Shown here: positions 50,769 through 58,700 of the stretch, piece by piece | Position numbering within the stretch: position 1 is the stretch's first letter | Layout of the letters: each line of letters begins with the position of its first letter | Assembly (NCBI RefSeq): GCF_963378105.1 | Contig: NZ_OY726398.1 | Coordinates: 3,038,001-3,102,000 of the forward strand | Length of the DNA stretch: 64,000 nt | Origin: Mycolicibacter sp. MU0102 | Lineage (GTDB): Bacteria > Actinomycetota > Actinomycetes > Mycobacteriales > Mycobacteriaceae | Reading direction: 5' to 3' | Made by a program: the position numbers and the translations under genes | The notes under the pieces: generated by a model | Databases searched by the model: none | Told to the model about the DNA's origin: nothing | Seen by the model: the letters and a program-made list of their open reading frames with translations, nothing else

Positions 50769-51821
50769 ATGAGCACCGTTTCCGCCTATGCCGCCACGTC
50801 GGCAACCGACCCGCTGAGCAAGACCACCATCACCCGCCGGGACCCCGGGCCGCACGACGTGGCGTTCGACATTCATTTCGCCGGCATCTGCCATTCCGAC
50901 ATCCACACGGTCAAGGCCGAGTGGGGCGCTCCGCAGTACCCGCTGGTTCCCGGCCACGAGATCGCCGGTGTGGTCACCGCCGTCGGGTCCGAGGTGACGA
51001 AGTTCAAGGTGGGCGACCGGGTAGGCGTGGGTTGCTTCGTCGACTCCTGCCGCGAATGCGCCAACTGCCAGGCCGGCCTTGAGCAGTACTGCACCGGCGG
51101 CGGCATGGTCGGTACCTACGCCGGCGTCGGCCGCGACGGGCAGCCCACCCAGGGCGGCTACAGCGGCGCGATCGTCGTCGACGAGAACTACGTCTTGAGC
51201 ATCCCCGACGAGATTCCCCTGGACGCCGCCGCTCCCCTGCTCTGCGCCGGAGTGACCACCTATTCGCCGCTGCGGCACTGGAATGTCGGTCCCGGCAAGC
51301 GGATTGCGGTCATTGGCCTCGGCGGCCTGGGACACATGGCCGTCAAGCTGGGGGTGGCGATGGGCGCCGAGGTGACCGTGCTGTCGCAGTCGCTGAAGAA
51401 GATGGAGGACGGCCTGCGACTGGGGGCCGAGCACTACCACGCCACCAGCGATCGACAGACGTTCAAGGATCTGCGCGGCAAGTTCGACGTCATCTTGAAC
51501 ACCGTCTCGGCCAGCCTGGACCTGGGCGCGTATCTGAACCTGCTCACCCTCGACGGCACGCTGGTCGAGTTGGGCATGCCCGAACACGCCCTGTCGGTGC
51601 CGCCGAGCCCGCTGGTCCGGATGCGGCGCAGCGTGACCGGCTCGTTGATCGGCGGGATCGCCGAGACCCAGGAGATGCTGAACTTCTGCGCCGAGCATGG
51701 CGTGCGTCCCGAGATCGAGGTCATCGAACCGGACTACATCAACACCGCTTACGAGCGCGTGCTGGCATCAGACGTGCGCTACCGCTTCGTCATCGACACC
51801 GAGTCGCTGCGGACCGCCTAG
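50769..51821 (+). CDS. adhC: NAD(P)-dependent zinc alcohol dehydrogenase AdhC
   Basis: The 350-residue medium-chain dehydrogenase has catalytic-zinc motifs GICHSDIHT and PGHEIAG, structural-zinc cysteines in CRECANCQAGLEQYC, and the Rossmann loop GLGGLGHMAVKLGV. Sequence style (YAATSATDPLSKTTITRRDP) matches the cinnamyl-alcohol/aldehyde reductase group, so aldehyde reduction is likely the physiological direction. ATG at 50769 has GAGGAA upstream. The place after fecB is that of Rv3045. A 64-base palindrome follows the stop. Confidence 0.94.
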   Translation: MSTVSAYAATSATDPLSKTTITRRDPGPHDVAFDIHFAGICHSDIHTVKAEWGAPQYPLVPGHEIAGVVTAVGSEVTKFKVGDRVGVGCFVDSCRECANCQAGLEQYCTGGGMVGTYAGVGRDGQPTQGGYSGAIVVDENYVLSIPDEIPLDAAAPLLCAGVTTYSPLRHWNVGPGKRIAVIGLGGLGHMAVKLGVAMGAEVTVLSQSLKKMEDGLRLGAEHYHATSDRQTFKDLRGKFDVILNTVSASLDLGAYLNLLTLDGTLVELGMPEHALSVPPSPLVRMRRSVTGSLIGGIAETQEMLNFCAEHGVRPEIEVIEPDYINTAYERVLASDVRYRFVIDTESLRTA

Positions 51822-51831
51822 CAACCAACAT

Positions 51832-51895
51832 TCGCCGAGCGTGTACTCAGACCGAAAAATTCGCGAAATCTCCGGTCTGAGTACACGTTCGGCGA
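51832..51895. repeat. 64-base palindromic intergenic repeat, copy 2
   Basis: The 23-base arms TCGCCGAGCGTGTACTCAGA(CCG) and their inverse pair with one mismatch, around a CGAAAAATTCGCG core. It has the same length as copy 1 at 6021-6084, with matching outer ends and core, and again lies between convergent stops (adhC and the MFS gene). A bidirectional terminator is a simple reading. Confidence 0.8.
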
Positions 51896-51902
51896 GGGCT
51901 GC

Positions 51903-53156
51903 TTAGACGTAGCGGTTACGCCCTGCGAGCGCGCCCGCCACTGTCTGCACCAGGTAGACCGCCAGCATCATCAGCCACGGCACGGTCCACCCACCACTGA
52001 CGTGGTGCAGCAGACCGAACATGAACGGACCGACGCCGGCGAGCAGGTAGCCGAAGCCCTGCGCCATCCCCGACAGGCTCGCCGTGTCCTGTGCGTCGCG
52101 GGCTCGCAGCGCAATCACCGTGAGCGCCAACGAGAACACGCTCATCCCCAGGCCCACCAGCACGCTCCACAGCAGTGGTGCGGCCGCGGGCGCGATCAGC
52201 AGACCGAGCATCCCGGCCATACCGAGCACTCCCAGTCCGACGATCCATCCGCTTTGGCTGTCGCGACGGGCGGCCAGCGGCGAGACGATCAGGCTGATCG
52301 GCACGGCGATCAGCGAGATCAGGCCGAGCAGTAGGCCCGCGCGCGTTTCGCTTGTGCCGTTCTCGATGAGTACCTCGGGCAGCCAGCCCATCACCACGTA
52401 GGCCAGGAAGGACTGGGTGCCGAAGAACAGCGTGACGGTCCAGGCCAGCTTGCTGCGCAACAGCGATCGGCCCTTCGTCGTGACCGCGGGCGCGGCGGTG
52501 CCGGGCCGGTCGAATCCGCGGGCACCGACCACCCAGGCCGCCAACGCCAGCAGCGCGAGCGCACTCCACGCCCCCAGGGCGGAGCGCCAGCCTCCCAGCG
52601 CGTTGTCGAGCACCGGGGTCACCGCGGAGCCCAAGGCTCCGCCCCCTTGCAGCGCCGCGGTGTAGATCCCGGTCATCAGCCCGACCTGCGCCGGGAAGGA
52701 TCCTCGGATGATCACCGGGATCAGCACGTTGATCAAGGCGATGCCGGCGGTTGCCACCAGTGTTCCGCCGAGCACGACGAGAGGCCCGTCGCAGACCCGG
52801 ATCAACAGTCCCGCAACGAGTATCAGTAGCGCTGCCGACACGGTGCGCCCCAGCCCGATCCGCCGCGACAACCACGGCGCGGCCAGCCCAGCGGCAGCGA
52901 AGCACAGGCCGGGCAAGGTGGTCAGGACTCCGGCCCAAGTGTCCGAGGCGCCCAACGCGCCACGCATCTCCGGGAGCAGCGGCCCCACGCTGGTGATCGC
53001 TGGGCGCAGGTTCAGTGCGGTCAACACCACCGCGACGATCAGCAGTGCACCGCCGGCCGCCATTGTCGCCGGCCGGAACTCGGCGGCGCCCTCGAGTTCC
53101 AGTTCAAGGTCGTGCTCGTACTGGTCGAGTGTCTTGTTGCGGGCGGTGCGGGTCAC
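51903..53156 (-). CDS. MFS transporter, CynX/NimT type
   Basis: The 417-residue protein has about 12 hydrophobic segments and the CynX/NimT signature near the start of the membrane part (VLTALNLRPAITSVGPLLPE), common to cyanate and 2-nitroimidazole transporters. The first roughly 35 residues are charged and cytoplasmic. The cargo is not identifiable. It diverges from a FadR-type GntR gene with a short palindrome in between, so that regulator likely controls it. GTG at 53156. Confidence 0.87.
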   Translation of the reverse strand: MTRTARNKTLDQYEHDLELELEGAAEFRPATMAAGGALLIVAVVLTALNLRPAITSVGPLLPEMRGALGASDTWAGVLTTLPGLCFAAAGLAAPWLSRRIGLGRTVSAALLILVAGLLIRVCDGPLVVLGGTLVATAGIALINVLIPVIIRGSFPAQVGLMTGIYTAALQGGGALGSAVTPVLDNALGGWRSALGAWSALALLALAAWVVGARGFDRPGTAAPAVTTKGRSLLRSKLAWTVTLFFGTQSFLAYVVMGWLPEVLIENGTSETRAGLLLGLISLIAVPISLIVSPLAARRDSQSGWIVGLGVLGMAGMLGLLIAPAAAPLLWSVLVGLGMSVFSLALTVIALRARDAQDTASLSGMAQGFGYLLAGVGPFMFGLLHHVSGGWTVPWLMMLAVYLVQTVAGALAGRNRYV

Positions 53157-53174
53157 CTAAAGTAGGATCGCATA

Positions 53175-53191
53175 CATCCTATGATTGGATG
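53175..53191. promoter_or_regulatory. Operator-like repeat between MFS and GntR genes
   Basis: CATCCTATGATTGGATG has 5-base CATCC/GGATG arms with a 7-base spacer, 18 bases from the MFS start and 13 bases before the GntR start. This is where a FadR-type autoregulator would bind. Confidence 0.5.
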
Positions 53192-53204
53192 AAGGGAGGA
53201 AGCT

Positions 53205-53879
53205 GTGCCATTGGTCACCACCCGCCGCACCGGCTTGGTAGATCAGGTGATTGAGCAGCTTCGCGCTTCGGTGACCGGCGGGGAATGGCCGGTCGATTCG
53301 CGAATCCCCACCGAGCCAGAGCTCGCCGACGCGCTTGGCGTCGGCCGCAACACCGTGCGTGAGGCGGTCCGGGCGCTAGCCCACAGCGGCATCCTGGAGG
53401 TCCGCCAGGGCGACGGCACCTATGTGCGCGCCACCAGTGAAGTGTCCGGGGCGGTACGTCGGCTGTGCGGCCCCCAGCTGCGCGACGTACTCCAGGTGCG
53501 ACGCTGCCTGGAGGTGGAAGGGGCGCGGCTGGCTGCCGCCGCCCGCACTGAGGAGGATCTGGCCGAGCTGCGCGCATTGTTGGATCGCCGCGACGGCCAC
53601 CAGCAGGAGGGCAGCCACGACGAGTTCGTCCGGGCCGATACCGATTTTCATCTCGCGGTGGTCCGCTGCTCGCACAATCCGGTGCTGACCGAGTTGTACT
53701 GCGGGCTTACCGAAGTGCTCATGGCCAGTGTCGCCACAACAAGCGCAAAACCGGTGCAGGCAGACCAGATCCGGCACCGGGGCCTGGTAGAGGCGATCGC
53801 CGCGGCCGACGTCGACGCGGCCGGGCGTGAGGCGGGCGGATTCCTCGACGAGCTGCTCGAGCAGCTACCGCCCCGCTGA
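53205..53879 (+). CDS. GntR-family (FadR subfamily) regulator
   Basis: The 224-residue protein has an N-terminal GntR winged helix (LVDQVIEQLRASVTGGEWPV ... IPTEPELADALGVGRNTVRE ... RQGDGTYVRA) and an all-helical FCD domain with metal-ligand-type residues DTDFHLAVVRCSHNPVL and the late histidine RHRGLVEAI. GTG at 53205 has a GGGAGGAAG ribosome site. It diverges from the MFS gene. FCD regulators sense small organic acids, so the transporter may carry such a molecule. Confidence 0.9.
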   Translation: MPLVTTRRTGLVDQVIEQLRASVTGGEWPVDSRIPTEPELADALGVGRNTVREAVRALAHSGILEVRQGDGTYVRATSEVSGAVRRLCGPQLRDVLQVRRCLEVEGARLAAAARTEEDLAELRALLDRRDGHQQEGSHDEFVRADTDFHLAVVRCSHNPVLTELYCGLTEVLMASVATTSAKPVQADQIRHRGLVEAIAAADVDAAGREAGGFLDELLEQLPPR

Positions 53880-53884
53880 GCCGC

Positions 53885-54301
53885 TCAGTCGCGCCGAAGC
53901 CCCAAAACTCGGAGCAGCTCCGGTCGCCGCAGGATCAGGCCGACCCACACCAGCACGCCGACATAGACACCAGAGAGCACAAAGCCCGCCAGCGGCTTGT
54001 CCGCGTGCAGGTTGATCGTCACCGCCCCGCCCAGGTAGGCGGTCAGGCCCAGCGCACCCAGCACGGCGGTGCGTGGAATCAGGAAGACGACCAGGCATAC
54101 CAGCAGCACCCAGCCGATCACTGCGGTCTTGTCGGGAGAAAAGCCGAGCGCCTCGGTGCCCTCCCGGGCAAACGACACACCCAGAATCTTCGGGATGGCA
54201 TCGAACGCGAAGAACAGCCCCAGCACGGCGGTGATCACGGCGCCGGTGATCCACGCCCGGGAACGGCGCGGTGTGGCGGGGTCGGCGTTGCTACTCATCA
54301 T
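53885..54301 (-). CDS. DoxX-like membrane protein
   Basis: The 138-residue protein has four hydrophobic segments (ITGAVITAVLGLFFAFDAIP, TAVIGWVLLVCLVVFLIPRT, AVLGALGLTAYLGGAVTINL, AGFVLSGVYVGVLVWVGLIL) and a DoxX-like pattern (FDAIPKILGVSFAREGTEAL). DoxX proteins are linked to membrane redox stress, but their exact reaction is unsettled. It overlaps the upstream MFS gene (ATGA), so the two are co-translated. It converges on the GntR gene with a 5-base gap. Confidence 0.82.
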   Translation of the reverse strand: MMSSNADPATPRRSRAWITGAVITAVLGLFFAFDAIPKILGVSFAREGTEALGFSPDKTAVIGWVLLVCLVVFLIPRTAVLGALGLTAYLGGAVTINLHADKPLAGFVLSGVYVGVLVWVGLILRRPELLRVLGLRRD

Positions 54302-55515
54302 GTACTCCCTGAGGTCAATGATTCACGGGCGTGCAGGAATATCACGGTATAGCCGAAAAGGATCACCGCGGTGGCCACCAGCATCATCAGTGCGACCGTG
54401 TAGTTGTTGTGCACCGGATCGTAGGTGGCGCCCATCACCAACGGTGGGAAATAGCCGCCCAAACCGCCGACCGCGGCCACGATCCCGGTAACCGAACCAA
54501 TCGAGCCGGCCGGAACCCGCCGCGATACCCAAGCGAAAACCCCGCCGGTGCCGATACCGAGCGCGACAGCGAGCGGTATGAACGTCAACCCGGTCCACAG
54601 ATCCGCCGGCGGGTGGAGTACAGCCATGACTGTCTGCGCCGCGATACCGGCCAGTGCGGCCAGCACCACGTACTTGGGCGCGATGTGGTCGGCCAATGTC
54701 CCGCCCAGCAAGCGGGCGAACACCGCCGCCATGGCGAACGCCGCGGTGCGTTCGCCGGCGTCGACCGCGGAGAAGTCGTAGATCGTCTTGATGTAGATGG
54801 GCAGGTAGTTGCAGAACGCGACGAACCCGCCGAACACCAGCGCGTAGAGAATCGACATCTCCCAGGTGACCCGTAATTTCGCGGCGGCCTTGAGTTTCGG
54901 CAGCGCACTGGCGGTGTTCGGCACGAATTGCGGGCCATTGCGCATCACCACGAAACACAGCAGTGCGGTGGCCGCCAAGGCCACCGCGACGATCAGATGG
55001 GTGGCGAACAGGCCGAACCACTTGACGAACCGCGGGGTGAAGAACGCCGACGCCGCGGTCCCGGCCATCCCCATCCCGAACACCCCGGTGGCGAATCCGC
55101 GACGCTCGGGGGCAAACCAGTTGTTGGCGAATGGGATTCCGATGGCGAACACGGTGCCGGCCACCCCGAGAAGGAACCCGGCACCCACCATCAGCGGGTA
55201 GGAGCCGATCTTCGCCGCGTAACCCACGACGAGCACCGGGACGATCGAGGCCAGCGAGACCCCGATGAACATGGTGCGGCCCCCGAAGCGGTCGGTCATC
55301 AGTCCGGTGCCGATTCGGCCCAGCGCCCCCACCAGGATCGGGGTGGCCACCATCAACGCCTGCTGGTTGGGGCTGAGCGACATCTGCGTGGCGTACTGCG
55401 TCGACAGCGGGCCGACCAGATTCCACGCCCAGAAGCAGATGATCGACGTCCAGGTGGCCAGGAGCAGCTGCACCAGCTGCTGGCTTCTAGTGCCCGGTTC
55501 GGCAGCGACGGTCAT
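54298..55515 (-). CDS. MFS transporter, nitrate/nitrite porter (NarK) type
   Basis: The 405-residue protein has 12 membrane segments and NNP-like patterns (SIICFWAWNLVGPLSTQY; GFATGVFGMGMAGTAASAFF, GIGTGGVFAWVSRRVPAGSI, VGGLGGYFPPLVMGATYD). NNP-family glycine-rich segments in helices 5 and 11 appear present, which supports nitrate or nitrite transport, though a general organic-anion carrier remains possible. GTG at 55515. No nitrate reductase gene is nearby. Confidence 0.8.
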   Translation of the reverse strand: MTVAAEPGTRSQQLVQLLLATWTSIICFWAWNLVGPLSTQYATQMSLSPNQQALMVATPILVGALGRIGTGLMTDRFGGRTMFIGVSLASIVPVLVVGYAAKIGSYPLMVGAGFLLGVAGTVFAIGIPFANNWFAPERRGFATGVFGMGMAGTAASAFFTPRFVKWFGLFATHLIVAVALAATALLCFVVMRNGPQFVPNTASALPKLKAAAKLRVTWEMSILYALVFGGFVAFCNYLPIYIKTIYDFSAVDAGERTAAFAMAAVFARLLGGTLADHIAPKYVVLAALAGIAAQTVMAVLHPPADLWTGLTFIPLAVALGIGTGGVFAWVSRRVPAGSIGSVTGIVAAVGGLGGYFPPLVMGATYDPVHNNYTVALMMLVATAVILFGYTVIFLHARESLTSGST

Positions 55516-55729
55516 CCGGGTATGTAAGCACGGTGTCGGGAGACGGCGGGGTCATTCCGCTGCGAATTGCGCGTGCCAACTCGGGCTGACTGGCGGTCTC
55601 GGAGTTCCGCCAGATCAGGAGGATCCGCACTGGCCTTTCGCAACCTCATCAACTACATCGCCCGATCACTGCCGCGACACTTCAAACCGCTTAAAAAACG
55701 AAGCTCGGCCATATGAGAATCCCACCGAA
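55516..55729. other. Gene-free gap, NarK-type gene to PGRS hydrolase gene
   Basis: About 210 bases that hold the NarK-type promoter and, past the stop of the large PGRS gene, no convincing coding sequence. A short open stretch with AGGAGG near 55620 gives a basic peptide, but it has no normal start and no recognisable family. Confidence 0.5.
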
Positions 55730-58700
55730 CTAATAAATCACCAGCTCCCTAGACACCCCCCTCTGCTGAAAGTCTTCAATTCCAGAAGCATGGGGCGACG
55801 ATAGGATGTCCGTGCCGTACAAAATCTCCGAGTAATCATCATAATCGAAGTGAGCGCAAATCCCAACGAATTCACAGAGCTGAGAATGGATCTCATGGTC
55901 AGCATAATCGTCATCAATTCCGGGAATAGTCCACAAGGAATTATTGGCCCCTACCATCGTGAGTGGTATCGGATCACCATTGGTTATCAGTGTTATCGCA
56001 GGGATCCCTCCTATGCCCTCGCTTCGCACTGCCGATCCAAACGTAACTATCTGCTGCACGCTAGTCAGAAGAGGTAAGCCGTCATCACCTTTAGCAGCCG
56101 CAAGATTCTGCACATCCATCCCGCCTTGGCTATACCCCACCAACATAACAGGAGCGGTTCTGATATCAGGGAATTCCTCGAGGATACGATCTACTGCGAT
56201 CTCATCGAGATCGCCTTTTACCGCCGGGATATTGTCTAATAATGTATTCGCATCCCAGTTGACCCAGTCGCTAAAATTTGTGCCCTTTACATAGATGACG
56301 TAACTGACAGCTCCGTTACGGTCGACTAATTGCTGCACCAGATACCCAGTTGAATCGTTAGGAATATCATGGAGTTTATCCCAAAATTGTTCCAGTGAGT
56401 ACGAGGCAGCAGTGAGACCACCGCTTCCGTAGTCGCCGAGCGCTACAGTCCCGGGACCCGCACTGCTCGCAGATCCGCCCGCGCCAGCCGCACCTTCGCC
56501 AAATCCACCGTTCCCGCCGTCGCCGCCGTGGGCCGAACCCCAAGAATCACCGTTGTCAACGGTAGCGTTACCGCCGCGTCCACCATAACCTCGGTAATAA
56601 CCACCGTTGCCGCCGTCGCCGCCGCGTGCGTTTCCTGCACCATTGGTGTACGCGTCACCCCCCGTACCACCGGTGCCGCCGGTCGGCTGGCCGTCGCGGT
56701 CATAGTCGCCATCTCCACCGTCTCCACCGCGACCCCCGACGGCGTCTCCAAGTGCATGTTCGTTGGTGATCGTGGCGTCTCCGCCGCGACCGCCGCGGCC
56801 ATCTGTCCCCCCACGGCCGCCGTCGCCGCCTTGGGCTCCCCCTAATCCATTGGTCGTGGCGTTCCCGCCATAGCTGCCCCCGTAACCGCCGCTGGTGTCG
56901 CCGCCGTCGCCGCCGACAGCGTCGCGCACGTTATCGCTGTTATGGATCCCTGCACTTCCGCCGCCGCCACCTATATAACCGTTGCCTCCGTAGCCACCGA
57001 TGGCAGCTCCGGTGCCGTAGGAACTAGCGCTACCGCCGTCGCCGGCCCTGCCCCCACCGCCGTAACCTCCAGTGCCGCCGATGGCATCGCCCACGCCGTA
57101 GGAGACGGCCACACCGCCGTGGCCGCCGCCAGTAAGGCCGTCTTGTCCGTCGGCACCGATAGCTCGCCCGGTCCCATAAGTTGTCGCACCGCCACCGCTA
57201 CCACCGGAGCCGCCCCGCACCTGGCCGACGCCATAGTGACCCCCTTCACCGCCAACCGCGTCATGAGGATTGGCTGTGTTTGTAATCAGCGCTGCCCCGC
57301 CCAAGCCACCGGAACCGCCGTACTCGGCCGCTTCACCGCCGCCACCTGCACCGCCCCGGCCGGGAGCAACCTCCCCGATTCCTGAGGTGGATGCGTTACC
57401 GCCAAAACCACCGTCCCCTCCGCCGCTCCCCTCGATATTCGGGTTACCGTAACTGCCGTGACCGCCTTCGCCGCCTGTTGCAGTCGCCGCCGAGGTGCTG
57501 TTCGCGATAACCGCGTCTCCGCCACTGCCGCCGCTACCTGAAATTAACCGCCCATAGGCATCTACAGCGGTGGTCGCATTGCCGCCTGCACCGCCGCTTG
57601 CGTTACCAGACCCATATGTTGTCGCGTTCCCACCGCGGCCGCCGTCGAGTGTGTCCCGCTGGTAGAAATCGGTACCCCCAGTGCTGGCACCATCACCACC
57701 ACGGCCACCATATGCATCATTGATATTGCCGGTATTCATTATCAATGCATTTCCACCGGCACCGGCCAGCAGTTTCTCGTGATAAACACCTAGCCATGAC
57801 ATATCTGACAACGCCACGCCACTGTAGGAACCGTCGCCACCGTTCCCGCCTGTCGCGGTGCCAAATCCCCACGTAATAGCCGATCCACCGTCGCCAGACG
57901 CGTATAATTCGTTTAGACCCAGGGTGGAGTCTGCATCTATTTCATGGGCACCGTAGGCGGGCGTTCCTCCATTGCCCCCAACGGCCGCTGCGGCGGAGTT
58001 ACCGTTCATGACCCACGCAGACCCACCCTCGCCGGCGTACCCATTCCCGGCACCACCGAGAGCATTCCCAGTCCCGTATGTTACCGCACCGCCACCCGAT
58101 CCGCCGTTAGAGCCGCCATCAGCACCCACCGCATCATTTGTATTCGAAAAATTTAATATCTGTGCCCAGCCTCCTGAGCCATCCGAATGGCCGGTCGGCG
58201 CCCAGCCACCATTTAACACGTCGTCTAAACTGGAGCCTCCCCTTCCGCCATTTCCAGGGTTCACCGCTCCCAAACCGGACGTAGTCGCGTCGCCGCCCGA
58301 ACCGCCTGATCCACCCGCACCCTGGTAGCCTGCGCCGCCATCCCCGCCATTGCCGGCCTTGGCCGTAGCGGAGTTGGAAATTGAATTTGCATAAACTAGG
58401 TCGCGCACTTCTTGATATTTCTGAAGCTCTTGCTCATACGAAATATTGTCGTAGGGATTAGTTCGATAGAGTCTCCGGGAATCTACCGCTCCGATAGTCG
58501 CATCTCCACCACGACCACCGTCGCCGCCCACTCCAAAGTCACTGTCGCCACCGCTACCCCCAGCTCCGCCGGTAGCCGCCCCGAGCTGCCAGGCTTGTGC
58601 ATCTCCACCAAAACCGCCGAGGCCACCGTTCCCCTCTGGCACATGGCTGCTACCACCCGCTCCACCGTTACCGCCGAGAACGGTACTCACAGTTCCAGCA

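Noticed and set aside
55600..55720. Small basic ORF behind AGGAGG in the gap before the PGRS gene
   Set aside because: It lacks a standard start, has no recognisable family and is very short; noted only as gap content.
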